This document shows, piece by piece, positions 37,922-46,850 of a DNA stretch of 64,000 nt. Each line of letters opens with the position of its first letter. Position 1 is the first letter of the stretch. The DNA comes from Paraglaciecola sp. MB-3u-78 (lineage in GTDB: Bacteria; Pseudomonadota; Gammaproteobacteria; Enterobacterales; Alteromonadaceae), in NCBI RefSeq assembly GCF_002835935.1, contig NZ_PJCF01000004.1:682001-746000 (forward strand), given 5' to 3'. Made by a program: the position numbers and the translations under genes. Under the pieces are notes generated by a model. It saw only the letters and a program-made list of their open reading frames with translations. It was not told the origin of the DNA and ran no database searches.

Positions 37922-40282
37922 CTAATGTTCTTTGGCTTTAAAAAAACGCAAACGATTGGCATTGGTCACCACAGTAAGCGAAGAAAACGCCATTGCTGCA
38001 CCTGCAATAACCGGACTCAGTAATAGACCAAAAAAGGGATATAGCACGCCTGCTGCAAAAGGAACGCCTGCAGCGTTGTAAATAAATGCGCCAAACAGGT
38101 TTTGCTTAATATTGGTAAGGGTGGCTTTACTGACTGCTATTGCATCGGCTAAACCATGCAAAGAGCCACGCATAAGCGTGATATCTGCGCTCTCAATGGC
38201 CACATCGGTGCCGGTTCCAATGGCAAATCCTACATTGGCGTGAGCCAGTGCGGGGGCATCATTTATGCCGTCACCGGTCATGCCAACTATTTCGCCATTG
38301 GCTTGGTATTCCGCGACTTTTTTGGCTTTGTCTTCTGGCATCACTTCAGCCACAAAATCGGTGATCCCCACCATGCTAGCTACCGCTTTAGCGGTCATTC
38401 GATTGTCACCGGTTAACATAACAACGCGGATCCCATTATTCTGAAGACGTTTAATGGCTTCAATCGAGTCTGATTTAATCGGGTCTGCTACGGCAATGAC
38501 TGCCGCTAACTCTTCATCAACAGCAAAATACATAGGCGTTTTAGCCTCTGCTGCGAGTTGTTGGGCTTTGTCTACGAACTTATCGATTGCAATGCCCTGC
38601 TGTTTCATCAGTTTTTCATTACCAAACAACAGTTTTTTGTTTTGCAACGTTGCTTCTACACCCATACCCGAGAGTGAGGCAAAGTCAGTGACTTTTTTAG
38701 GGGAAATCCCCTTATCTGCCGCAGATTCAACAATTGCCATGGCCAGAGGATGTTCTGAACCTGCCTCCAGACTGGCGACTAACAGTAAAATTTCATCTTC
38801 AGTTTGCGAACCGGCAACAATAATATCCGTTACCTTAGGTGCCCCCTCCGTTATCGTGCCTGTCTTATCGAGAACCATGGAAGTGATCTTGGATGCTGTC
38901 TGTAATGCCTCACCGTTACGGATTAAAACGCCCGCTTCGGCTGCTTTGCCAACTCCGACCATCACTGACATCGGCGTAGCCAGTCCTAATGCGCATGGGC
39001 AAGCAATAATCAACACAGTCGTCGCGGATACCATGGCATAGGCGATGGCGGGTGAAGGCCCAAAATTCAACCACACCAGTGCGCTCAACACCGCGATAAT
39101 CATCACAACAGGTACAAAGTATGCGGATATAACGTCAGCCAGCCGCCCTATTGGGGGTTTTGAATTTTGCGCACGCTTAACCATATTGATGATCTGCGCC
39201 AGTGCAGTATCTTTGCCTACTCTGGTGGCCTTAAAAACTATCGAACCTGATTTGTTGATAGTGCCTGCGACCACCTGCCCTCCCTCAGATTTTTCCACAG
39301 GCATAGGTTCGCCGGTAAGCATTGATTCGTCGATTGAGGTATGCCCTTCAACCACATCGCCATCAACAGATATTCTTTCACCGGGACGGACTCGAATTAA
39401 GTCGTTCAAAAGAACGTCTTCTATAGGAATATCGATGTCCTTATCATCCCTGATAACCTTGGCCGTTTTTGCCTGAAGGCCAATCAAACGTTTGATAGCC
39501 TCAGAGGTTTTTCCTCGTGCCTTTACTTCAAGCGCCAAACCTAAATTAATCAAACCAATAATCATGGCAGTGGCTTCAAAATAGACATGCCGAGCCATTA
39601 GAGGTACAATTTCTGGAGCAAACACCACGACCATGGAATATAACCATGCGGTACCGGTGCCTAATGCAATCAGTGTGTCCATATTAGCGGAATGATTTTT
39701 AAATGAATTCCAAGCTCCGATGTAAAAATGCTTACCCGCAAACACCATCACACCCAGTGTAAGCAAGCCAACTAGCAGCCAGACTAACCTTTCTGTGTCA
39801 GTATTCACGGTCATTTCACCGACAACTAAACTGTAAATCATTAAAGGCACACCAAGCACTAAAGCAAACGTCATATCTCGCATTAGCTTTTTATAATACT
39901 GCCAATCGGCTTGATCTTTTTCTTCTAACGCTTCCTCTTCGGACTCGCTTGTTGATACCTTGGCGTTATAATCGGCTTTTTCTACCGCTTGAATTAATTT
40001 GGTTACTTCCACATTCGTTTTTACTTGCACAGTTCGCTGAGCGAAGTTCATCTGTGCTGATTGAACACCAGACACTGACAGCAATGCTTTTTCAATTTTA
40101 TTCACACAACTAGCACAACTAGCACCGTCAATTATTAACTCATGTTCGATCGTTTCGTTTCCTGTCGCATTCGCTTCCAAGGTCTCAGAGCGACTAGCCG
40201 TTTTAACGTTGGGCTGTTCTGATCCGGTTTGGCAACATTTGTGGGGACTTCCCGCACCTTCTTTGTGGCTATCAGTATTCAT
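37922..40282 (-). CDS. copA: copper-exporting P1B-type ATPase
   Basis: The 786-residue pump has an N-terminal His/Cys-containing extension, one heavy-metal-associated domain (GASC56ASC59VNK), eight membrane helices with the CPC motif ([14 protein letters not shown], about residue 430), the phosphorylation site DKTGTITEG (about 472) and [10 protein letters not shown] (about 671). The CPC motif with [10 protein letters not shown] near the C-terminus indicates Cu+/Ag+ export from the cytoplasm. It follows the merR gene by 22 bp in the same orientation and so is under the MerR-type promoter. Confidence 0.92.
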   Translation of the reverse strand: MNTDSHKEGAGSPHKCCQTGSEQPNVKTASRSETLEANATGNETIEHELIIDGASCASCVNKIEKALLSVSGVQSAQMNFAQRTVQVKTNVEVTKLIQAVEKADYNAKVSTSESEEEALEEKDQADWQYYKKLMRDMTFALVLGVPLMIYSLVVGEMTVNTDTERLVWLLVGLLTLGVMVFAGKHFYIGAWNSFKNHSANMDTLIALGTGTAWLYSMVVVFAPEIVPLMARHVYFEATAMIIGLINLGLALEVKARGKTSEAIKRLIGLQAKTAKVIRDDKDIDIPIEDVLLNDLIRVRPGERISVDGDVVEGHTSIDESMLTGEPMPVEKSEGGQVVAGTINKSGSIVFKATRVGKDTALAQIINMVKRAQNSKPPIGRLADVISAYFVPVVMIIAVLSALVWLNFGPSPAIAYAMVSATTVLIIACPCALGLATPMSVMVGVGKAAEAGVLIRNGEALQTASKITSMVLDKTGTITEGAPKVTDIIVAGSQTEDEILLLVASLEAGSEHPLAMAIVESAADKGISPKKVTDFASLSGMGVEATLQNKKLLFGNEKLMKQQGIAIDKFVDKAQQLAAEAKTPMYFAVDEELAAVIAVADPIKSDSIEAIKRLQNNGIRVVMLTGDNRMTAKAVASMVGITDFVAEVMPEDKAKKVAEYQANGEIVGMTGDGINDAPALAHANVGFAIGTGTDVAIESADITLMRGSLHGLADAIAVSKATLTNIKQNLFGAFIYNAAGVPFAAGVLYPFFGLLLSPVIAGAAMAFSSLTVVTNANRLRFFKAKEH

Positions 40283-40304
40283 AAATCCTCATATTTAAAA
40301 ACAT

Positions 40305-40718
40305 TCACTCTGGCGTCTTGGTGAATTCATCTATCAAGTGGCAAATAACATTTCCACTTGGCTTTTTATCTGGTTTACCACCCCAATTTTCGACTGCGGT
40401 GTGCATTCTTGCTCTGAGTCTCAATGTATCTTGAAAACGTTGTTCAGTTTCATGTAAGCGGTTGTCTATCAATCGCCTAACCGTTGGGCAAGGAGACTCT
40501 CCTTCGTCCGCTTTATGAAAAATCTGTTTAATGTCATCTACTGAAAAACTTAAATCCCTTGCGCTCAAGATAAAACGCAGACGGTTTTGCTCGTTTGGGC
40601 TATAGAACTTGTAACCATTTTCAATCGACTTTTGCGGTTCTAACAAGCCAATTCGTGTGTAGTACCGCACCGTATCAGGGCTTACGCCGAGCATTTTTGC
40701 TAATTGTCTGACGTGCAT
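40305..40718 (-). CDS. MerR-family heavy-metal-responsive regulator
   Basis: The 137-residue protein starts with the MerR winged helix-turn-helix (VRQLAKMLGVSPDTVRYYTR) followed by a long dimerisation helix. Candidate metal ligands are C77 (ESPCPTV) and C126 (NVICHLID), a spacing that resembles the Zn/Cd/Pb-type branch at least as much as CueR, so the inducing metal is uncertain. It heads the copper ATPase operon, and two promoters nearby have the MerR-type geometry. Confidence 0.85.
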   Translation of the reverse strand: MHVRQLAKMLGVSPDTVRYYTRIGLLEPQKSIENGYKFYSPNEQNRLRFILSARDLSFSVDDIKQIFHKADEGESPCPTVRRLIDNRLHETEQRFQDTLRLRARMHTAVENWGGKPDKKPSGNVICHLIDEFTKTPE

Positions 40719-40792
40719 TAACTGGTCCTCCTCACTTACCGCTAATCATATAACCGTAACAATCCTATGACTAAATCCTAGGTATTTAGGCA

Positions 40793-40823
40793 ACTGTAAA
40801 CCTGTGAGTTAGACACAGGTCAA
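40793..40823 (-). promoter_or_regulatory. MerR-type promoter/operator P1 (merR-copA operon)
   Basis: On the minus strand -35 TTGACC and -10 TACAGT are separated by 19 bp, the long spacer typical of MerR-activated promoters. The spacer is centred on the inverted repeat ACCTGTG-N7-CACAGGT (40800-40820). It lies 74 bp upstream of merR. Confidence 0.8.
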
Positions 40824-40860
40824 TCACTTTTTAAAACTCGTATTCATACACAATTAATTT

Positions 40861-40894
40861 GAACCCATAGGCTGTTAACTAGCCCAATGGGTTC
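40861..40894. terminator. hairpin downstream of Met-rich protein gene
   Basis: The inverted repeat GAACCCAT...ATGGGTTC with an inner GGCT/AGCC pairing forms a strong stem just after the stop of the gene at 40917-41369. No T-run follows on the minus strand. Confidence 0.5.
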
Positions 40895-40916
40895 TTTCCC
40901 TGACTGAGTTATACGG

Positions 40917-41369
40917 CTACTTGTGTTTGTGAAGCACTTTGCTTTTTTCAGCAGTGTGTCCAATCATTTGCCCCATCATTTTTTCCATCATTTCCAAACG
41001 TTTCTCCATCATTTCCATCTTTTGTTCAGTGGGCATGGCGGCATCGCCTTTTTTCATTTTATCCATATTATGCTTGCCCATAGATTGACCTTTCCCCATC
41101 TCATTACCATTCATCATTGCCATCATGCTCACCATGCTATTGGCATGATCCTGCAACATCATCTGACGCTTTTCTTGATCAGTTTCTTTCTTTACTTTCT
41201 CAAGCACTGTGCTCATTTCAGACATATGTGTCTGCATTTTTTCCATTTTTGCTTCGTCCATCATGCCCATTGACATCTGTGCTTTATCACCATGTTGATG
41301 GGCATTCACAAAAGCAAGTGGAGAGAGTGCTAACAAAGTGATTAACGTAAGTGATGTAAATTTTTTCAT
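40917..41369 (-). CDS. secreted methionine/histidine-rich metal-binding protein
   Basis: The 150-residue protein has a signal peptide (LTLITLLALSPLAFVNA) and a mature region very rich in Met, Lys and Glu (MSMGMMDEAKMEKMQ, MMEKRLEMMEKMMGQM), ending in HKHK. Such periplasmic Met-rich helical proteins bind Cu+ or Ag+. It has its own MerR-type promoter with the same operator as the merR-copA operon, so both are probably switched on by the same metal. Confidence 0.8.
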   Translation of the reverse strand: MKKFTSLTLITLLALSPLAFVNAHQHGDKAQMSMGMMDEAKMEKMQTHMSEMSTVLEKVKKETDQEKRQMMLQDHANSMVSMMAMMNGNEMGKGQSMGKHNMDKMKKGDAAMPTEQKMEMMEKRLEMMEKMMGQMIGHTAEKSKVLHKHK

Positions 41370-41440
41370 GTTTATTTCCTTTTTTTTGCGCTAGTAAGCG
41401 CAGTTATTAATTGAATACTTTATAAAGTTTGCTATGAAAC

Positions 41441-41471
41441 ATCCTAAACCTATGAGTTACTCACAGGTCAA
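41441..41471 (-). promoter_or_regulatory. MerR-type promoter/operator P2 (Met-rich protein gene)
   Basis: Minus-strand -35 TTGACC and -10 TAGGAT are separated by 19 bp around the inverted repeat ACCTATG-N7-CACAGGT (41448-41468). It is nearly the same operator as P1 and lies 71 bp before the ATG at 41369. Confidence 0.8.
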
Positions 41472-41498
41472 GCGTCTATTATTGACTTAAATATGCCG

Positions 41499-41855
41499 CT
41501 AAGGAGGGTGAAATAATGATGAGGAAATATGGTTTTGAACGCTAAAGGCTAGATAGGAGTTTTTAACTTCTTTGTCTTGTTCAATTGGAACTAAAATTAA
41601 GTTCGATAACTCAATGAACAAATGACTTGGGACTAGATCAACGTAATAACACTCACCACAACTACATTCAAAATTTTGGTCATGTTCCGAATGAGTGATC
41701 ACCGGCTCTTCATAATCATCAAAGAAGGAAGTGATAACAGAGAACGATGTCGCATAGTCTTTTTGCAAACTATATTTTATTGCATGTTCATCTGCCTTCA
41801 CTGAATTGATCAGCAAAACCATCATGCAAAATAGAGCGACAAAAGACTTTCTCAC
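41499..41855 (-). CDS. secreted hypothetical protein with CxCxxC motif
   Basis: The 118-residue protein has a signal peptide (ALFCMMVLLINSVKA) and a central FECSCGECYYVD motif with three closely spaced cysteines, which could bind metal. The C-terminus ends SSSLFHPP. I do not recognise the family. Upstream are a perfect FNR box and a TGATTACA-type palindrome like the one before cusR, suggesting joint control by oxygen and metal. Confidence 0.65.
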   Translation of the reverse strand: MRKSFVALFCMMVLLINSVKADEHAIKYSLQKDYATSFSVITSFFDDYEEPVITHSEHDQNFECSCGECYYVDLVPSHLFIELSNLILVPIEQDKEVKNSYLAFSVQNHISSSLFHPP

Positions 41856-41915
41856 CTGAAACTAATCCTCTTCGTTTTGTGAAATGACATACTACTTTTC
41901 ACACAAAAAAGGGAG

Positions 41916-41929
41916 TTGATCTGGATCAA
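41916..41929. promoter_or_regulatory. perfect FNR/ANR box upstream of the CxCxxC protein gene
   Basis: TTGAT-CTGG-ATCAA matches the FNR consensus exactly and lies 60 bp before the minus-strand start codon at 41855. Confidence 0.7.
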
Positions 41930-41953
41930 TATTTTATGGCAATTGGATTACAG

Positions 41954-41982
41954 GTTGATTACATTTATGTAATGTAATCAAC
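41954..41982. promoter_or_regulatory. CusR-like palindromic operator
   Basis: The nested inverted repeat GTTGATTACAT-N7-ATGTAATCAAC contains TGATTACA-TTTA-TGTAAT, which repeats the palindrome found between cusR and its divergent neighbour (61366-61385). It is probably a binding site for the same response regulator. Confidence 0.6.
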
Positions 41983-42088
41983 TGTTTATATATTTAGAAG
42001 CGACTTGATTGACTGAATTTTCCAGAAGCTTATTTAGAATTCATGCTTTTCTTTATTGAATAAACTATGTCAATCAATATGTTAGATC

Positions 42089-42111
42089 GAGGAAGCAGCA
42101 AGCTGCTTCCT
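42089..42111. terminator. hairpin at the end of the Czc operon
   Basis: AGGAAGCAG-CAAG-CTGCTTCCT is a perfect 9-bp stem, 7 bp beyond the stop codon of the last gene (42118). No T-run is evident on the minus strand. Confidence 0.55.
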
Positions 42112-42117
42112 TAAATA

Positions 42118-42450
42118 TTAAAATTCATTATTATTCTTAACGTTCAAAATCTTCCCATTGTTAGCGATCCGAAAAAATATCGTGTTTTCACTAGCAATAT
42201 TTTTGGCGCTAATAATGAACGAGTCCTCCAAAACATCGACGACACTAAAATGACTGTCTTTTAATGCTTTCCAACTGGCATCGAGTTTTCCAACTTCAAA
42301 ACCGAAATCTTTAAAGGTTAATTGTTTAACTGATTTGCTCGCAACACTCAAAGCAGTCTGCCCGCTGATGACATTGTGATTGCTATGAGCAAAGGCATTA
42401 CCTTGCCCAAGAAGAGCGATGAATAAAACTGCACTTGTCAAAATTTTCAT
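42118..42450 (-). CDS. secreted DUF6488-like protein
   Basis: From ATG 42450 the 110-residue product has a signal peptide (ILTSAVLFIALLGQGNAFA) and a mature domain (VKQLTFKDFGFEVGKLDASW, FSVVDVLEDSFII) like small periplasmic proteins found with Czc pumps. This start has AGGAC nine bases upstream and is preferred over the longer frame from 42486. It ends the operon. Confidence 0.7.
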   Translation of the reverse strand: MKILTSAVLFIALLGQGNAFAHSNHNVISGQTALSVASKSVKQLTFKDFGFEVGKLDASWKALKDSHFSVVDVLEDSFIISAKNIASENTIFFRIANNGKILNVKNNNEF

Positions 42451-42469
42451 GTTTTTAGTCCTCATATGT

Positions 42470-43000
42470 TTACTGTTTAAGTCCAATCACTTCAAATTGA
42501 CCTGCTACGATCAATTGGATCGCAACGGGGGCGTCACTATTATTTTTCCAATACCATCCATGAGAACCGGTAAAAGGCGAGGTAAAACTTCCTTTCATCT
42601 GTGCCAAGGTAGCAATGGCATAACTTTCAAAATATCCGGTCGTATCTCCTTCTGGCTCTCCATGCAAGTCAAAGTAAAGCGGTTCGCCATCGGTTACCCA
42701 TTCATAAGTCAGCTTTTCATGCTGGCTCATGTGGAACTTATACTCGATCCCTTTGCCAGCAGGCACTGTTACTTCTATCACCTGTTGTCCTTTTACTGGA
42801 GCAACAGAAGTTTCAGCTTGTGGGGTTGCTTCAGCGTCTTGATGCGCTAATGCTGTCAAACCCAACTTATGACCGATATGCGTTGGGTCAATGTTGTATT
42901 CTGCTGGAAGAATAAAAACAACGAATACAATCAGGGCAACTACCGTGGCCGCAATCGTAGATTTAAGTAATGTTTTAGTGCTAACTACATGTTGTGTCAT
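42470..43000 (-). CDS. single-pass membrane-anchored protein of Czc locus
   Basis: The 176-residue protein has one N-terminal transmembrane helix (AATVVALIVFVVFILPAEY) and a periplasmic beta-rich domain (IEVTVPAGKGIEYKFHMSQ, WVTDGEPLYFDLHGEPEGD, GSHGWYWKN). Similar anchored proteins occur beside CzcCBA-type pumps. Its function is unknown, but the His/Glu-rich domain could bind metal. It lies 18 bp after the HupE-like gene. Confidence 0.7.
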   Translation of the reverse strand: MTQHVVSTKTLLKSTIAATVVALIVFVVFILPAEYNIDPTHIGHKLGLTALAHQDAEATPQAETSVAPVKGQQVIEVTVPAGKGIEYKFHMSQHEKLTYEWVTDGEPLYFDLHGEPEGDTTGYFESYAIATLAQMKGSFTSPFTGSHGWYWKNNSDAPVAIQLIVAGQFEVIGLKQ

Positions 43001-43018
43001 AGGGTTTCTCGTTCTTTA

Positions 43019-43714
43019 TTAAGATAAATAGTAGCCGGTTAATTGCAGCCCAATTAACATCAGCCCGGCGCTCATTAGCATAGTGTTAGTGGTAGTCGCA
43101 AAGCGTTGGAATGAAGGTGATTTTCGCCAAAAGTTAATCGCAATGACGATAAACGCGAGCGCCATAAATTGGCCGAGTTCAACGCCGATGTTAAAGGCAA
43201 TCATGTTGGTGATGAGGCCATCTGATGCTAATTCAAATTCTTGCAGTTTGGTGGCTAAACCAAAACCATGAAATAAGCCAAATATTAATACGGCGAGCTT
43301 AGTGCTGGGTTGTTTACTCAGAAGGCGTTTAAATCCGCCTAAGTTGTCAAAGCCTTTATACACCACAGAGAAACCAATTATGGCGTCTATCAGATAAGGA
43401 TTGACCTGAATATCGCCCAGCACGCCCCATAGCAAAGTAATACTGTGACCAATGGTGAACATGCTTATATACAGCAGTACATCACGGCTTCGATAAAGAA
43501 AAAATATAACACCTACCAAGAACAATATGTGGTCATAACCCGTAAACATATGTTTTGCACCAATGTAAATAAAGGGGATAAATTGCACCCCTGTATTTTG
43601 TTCTAAGAACATACGGGTCTTGTCGTCAACGCCATGGGCGAGTATATCGAATGACATACTCATTAATACAATACCAAACACCAATATGGCCAATCGTAAA
43701 ATATTACTGGGCAT
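43019..43714 (-). CDS. HupE/UreJ-family membrane protein
   Basis: The 231-residue protein has six or so helices with the family segments FTGYDHILFLVGVIFFLY, FTIGHSITLLW and FGLFHGFGLATKL. The conserved histidines in these helices suggest transport of a divalent metal such as nickel or cobalt. It overlaps the end of the CzcA-like gene by 11 bases, so it belongs to the efflux operon. Confidence 0.82.
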   Translation of the reverse strand: MPSNILRLAILVFGIVLMSMSFDILAHGVDDKTRMFLEQNTGVQFIPFIYIGAKHMFTGYDHILFLVGVIFFLYRSRDVLLYISMFTIGHSITLLWGVLGDIQVNPYLIDAIIGFSVVYKGFDNLGGFKRLLSKQPSTKLAVLIFGLFHGFGLATKLQEFELASDGLITNMIAFNIGVELGQFMALAFIVIAINFWRKSPSFQRFATTTNTMLMSAGLMLIGLQLTGYYLS

Positions 43715-46700
43715 GGGATAGCTCCTCAGTGCTCATATTCTTGTTGTCTTTATGCAATATGCGATATAGCGCTGGCACTACAAACAAAGTCAGCAAAGTG
43801 GCAGAAATGATCCCACCAATAACAACAGTAGCAAGCGGTCGTTGAACCTCAGAGCCAATACCGGTATTAAGCGCCATCGGCACAAAGCCTAAAGAGGCAA
43901 CCAACGCGGTGGTAATAACCGGGCGCAGACGAGTGATCGCACCGTTAAATATTGCCTCCTCTAGCGGGATATTTTGTTTACGCAAGTCACGGATAAACGT
44001 CACCATTACTAAGCCGTTTCCTATGGCGATACCCGATAGCGCAATGAACCCCACAGCCGCTGAAATGGAGAATGGAATATCGCGCAACAAGAGCGCTGCA
44101 ATACCACCCGTTAGGGCAAGTGGCACGCCTGTAAAGATGATCATGGCGTCTTTAAATGAGCCTAAAGCCAGAATTAGTAATCCAAGGATCATAAATAAGG
44201 TCAGCGGCACCACAATCGATAACCGCTTTGAGGCTGATTGCAGTTTTTGATATGTACCACCGTATTCAAGCCAGTAACCAGCAGGAATATCCACGTTTGC
44301 GTTAATTTGCGTTTGAATATCGGTGACAAAACTGCCCAAATCACGGCCTCTAACATTCGCGGTGACCACAACCCGTCGTTTACCGTTTTCTCGGTTCACT
44401 TGGTTTGCACCTAGTAACATCTCTAGGTTAGCCAATTCTTGCAGCGGCACATATTGCCCATCGGGTAAATGTATTGGCAAACGATAAAGGGCATCAATGT
44501 CGCTACGCATGTTTTCTTGCAAACGCACTACAATGTCGGCTATGGCATCGCCCTCATAGAACTTACCGGCAACGCGACCACCCAATGATGTGGACAGTTG
44601 TTGCTGAATGTCAGCTTTAGAGATCCCGTATTGCGCAAGTTTCTCAAGTTTGGGTTGTATGGTTAGCATGGGCAAACCTGTAGTTTGTTCCATTTGTATA
44701 TCAGCAATGCCCTCAACGCTGCCAATCGCTTCTTGGATGCTACTGCCAACCGTGTCTAGTACTTCAAAATTGTCGCCAAACACCTTGATAGCCAACTCTG
44801 CTCGCACGCCGGATAAAAGTTCATTGAAGCGCATTTGTATAGGTTGTAAAAATTCGTATCGATTACCGGGTATCGGCTCAACTAATGCGGCTAATTCTTC
44901 AATAATTTGCTCTTTTGGTTTCTTGGGATTAGGCCATAAGTCGCGTGATTTTAGAATAATAAAGTTGTCGGCAACACTTGGCGGTACTGCATCCGTTGCC
45001 ACATCAGCTGTGCCAATTTTGGAGAATACTCGCTCTACTTCTGGCATTTCCATAATACGTGCTTCTAAGCTTTCTTGAAGTGCAACCGCTTGACTCAATG
45101 AAGTGCCAGGTATGCGCAGTGCATGCATGGCAATATCACCTTCATCTAGGTTAGGTACAAATTCGCTGCCAAGACGTGTAGCTTGGTAGCCCATAATGCC
45201 CACCAAAGTGATAGCAGAAATAACTACAAACCATCTGGCTTTAATCACCCAGTCAAGTGCCGGTCGATACAAGAAAGTAGCGCCACTCATAATATAATTG
45301 TGGCGTTCTTTGACCGGCTTTTTGAACAATAATGCCGTTGCGGCTGGCACAAACGTGACGGACAAAATAGTAGCACATAGCAATGCGATAACGACGGTCG
45401 TTGCCATGGGATGGAACATCTTACCCTCAACGCCTTCAAGTGCAAATATAGGGATATACACAACAGTGATAATAAACATGCCAAACAAGGCGGGGCGTAT
45501 CACTTCTTTTGTGGCCGTAAAAACCACTTCCAAACGATGTTTTAACGCTAGCTGCTGGCCGTCGGGAGTCGCTTGACCTAGCCGTCGTAAACAGTTTTCC
45601 ACAATAATAATGGCACCATCAACCAGCAAACCAAAGTCCAATGCACCTAGGCTCATTAAATTGGCACTCACCTTGGTTTGCACCATACCAGAGATTAACA
45701 TTAACATCGTGATGGGAATAACCAGTGCGGTCAAAAACGCGGCGCGAAAGTTACCCAGTAATAGAAATAACACAACGATAACTAACAACGCACCTTCCGT
45801 CAGATTGGTCCTCACGGTGTTAAGTGTTTGGTCGACAAGCTTAGTTCGGTCATAAACTGCGGTGGCGATTATTCCTTTGGGTAGTGATTTGTTTATGTCT
45901 TTTAGCTTTTCTCCCACAGCAGAAGCTACCGTACGACTGTTTTCACCAATTAACATAAACACGGTGCTCATGACGACCTCTCGCCCACCTTGTGTTGCAG
46001 CACCGGTGCGTAATCCATGCCCTTCGCTAACATTGGCAACGTCACTGACTCGGACGCTAGCGCCGTCTGTGGTTTCAATCACAATATGTTTCAGTGCGTC
46101 TATATCTTCAATTTGCCCGGGGATGCGAATTAACCACTGAGCACCGTTTTTTTCTATAAAACCGGCTCCTTGGTTAGTATTGTTATTTTCAATAGCGCGA
46201 ACGATATCAGCCTGAGTAAGACCAAATGAGAGCAACTTTTCAGGTTCAAATGCGACTACCAGTTCTCGTTCAAAGCCGCCAATAGGATTGACTTCAACCA
46301 CACCAGGCACACGCATTAATTGTGGACGAATAACCCAGTCGTGAACTGAGCGTAAGTCCATAGGGGTAATTAGCTCGCCGTCTTTATCAGTTGCATCGGG
46401 TAATGCATCGACCGTAAACATAAATATCTCACCAAGCCCCGTGGCTATTGGGCCTAACTGAGGTTCAAGTCCAACGGGCAGTGAAGACTTTGCTGATGAT
46501 AGTCGTTCATTTACCAACTGACGGGCAAAATAAATATCAGTGTCGTCACCGAAAATAGCAATAACTTGAGATAAACCATAGCGCGAAACTGACCGTGTTC
46601 CTTCAAGGTTTGGCAGTCCAGCTAAAGCAGTTTCCAGTGGGTACGAAATGCGTTGTTCGACTTCCAAGGGTGTATAGCCGGGAGCATCGGTGTTTATCAT

Positions 46701-46841
46701 CACCTGAACGTTGGTAATGTCAGGCACCGCATCTATGGGTAACTTGGTAAAGTTCCATAAACCTAGCGCCGATACGCCAAGTACTAACACCATAATAAGA
46801 ATGTTGCGCTTAATGGCAAAACGTAAAATAAAATCTAACAT
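43704..46841 (-). CDS. czcA: CzcA-type heavy-metal RND efflux pump
   Basis: The 1045-residue inner-membrane pump has the HME-RND layout: N-terminal helix, two large periplasmic loops and twelve helices. Motifs include KLPIDAVPDITNVQVMINT, the proton-relay helix LGALDFGLLVDGAIIIVENC and LGSEFVPNLDEGDIAMHAL. The DFGLLVDG form of the relay motif matches the divalent-cation (Co/Zn/Cd/Ni) branch and differs from the second pump in this window. It follows CzcB and CzcC genes in the same operon. Confidence 0.88.
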   Translation of the reverse strand: MLDFILRFAIKRNILIMVLVLGVSALGLWNFTKLPIDAVPDITNVQVMINTDAPGYTPLEVEQRISYPLETALAGLPNLEGTRSVSRYGLSQVIAIFGDDTDIYFARQLVNERLSSAKSSLPVGLEPQLGPIATGLGEIFMFTVDALPDATDKDGELITPMDLRSVHDWVIRPQLMRVPGVVEVNPIGGFERELVVAFEPEKLLSFGLTQADIVRAIENNNTNQGAGFIEKNGAQWLIRIPGQIEDIDALKHIVIETTDGASVRVSDVANVSEGHGLRTGAATQGGREVVMSTVFMLIGENSRTVASAVGEKLKDINKSLPKGIIATAVYDRTKLVDQTLNTVRTNLTEGALLVIVVLFLLLGNFRAAFLTALVIPITMLMLISGMVQTKVSANLMSLGALDFGLLVDGAIIIVENCLRRLGQATPDGQQLALKHRLEVVFTATKEVIRPALFGMFIITVVYIPIFALEGVEGKMFHPMATTVVIALLCATILSVTFVPAATALLFKKPVKERHNYIMSGATFLYRPALDWVIKARWFVVISAITLVGIMGYQATRLGSEFVPNLDEGDIAMHALRIPGTSLSQAVALQESLEARIMEMPEVERVFSKIGTADVATDAVPPSVADNFIILKSRDLWPNPKKPKEQIIEELAALVEPIPGNRYEFLQPIQMRFNELLSGVRAELAIKVFGDNFEVLDTVGSSIQEAIGSVEGIADIQMEQTTGLPMLTIQPKLEKLAQYGISKADIQQQLSTSLGGRVAGKFYEGDAIADIVVRLQENMRSDIDALYRLPIHLPDGQYVPLQELANLEMLLGANQVNRENGKRRVVVTANVRGRDLGSFVTDIQTQINANVDIPAGYWLEYGGTYQKLQSASKRLSIVVPLTLFMILGLLILALGSFKDAMIIFTGVPLALTGGIAALLLRDIPFSISAAVGFIALSGIAIGNGLVMVTFIRDLRKQNIPLEEAIFNGAITRLRPVITTALVASLGFVPMALNTGIGSEVQRPLATVVIGGIISATLLTLFVVPALYRILHKDNKNMSTEELSHAQ

Positions 46842-46850
46842 GCAGCGCTC

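Noticed and set aside
38454-39476. Long plus-strand frames inside the copper ATPase region
   Set aside because: They are antisense shadows of the highly conserved CopA gene.
40923-41273. 116-codon His/Phe-rich plus-strand frame
   Set aside because: It is the complement of the Met/Lys-rich secreted protein gene, which has a signal peptide and a good promoter; the His/Phe richness only reflects antisense ATG and AAA codons.
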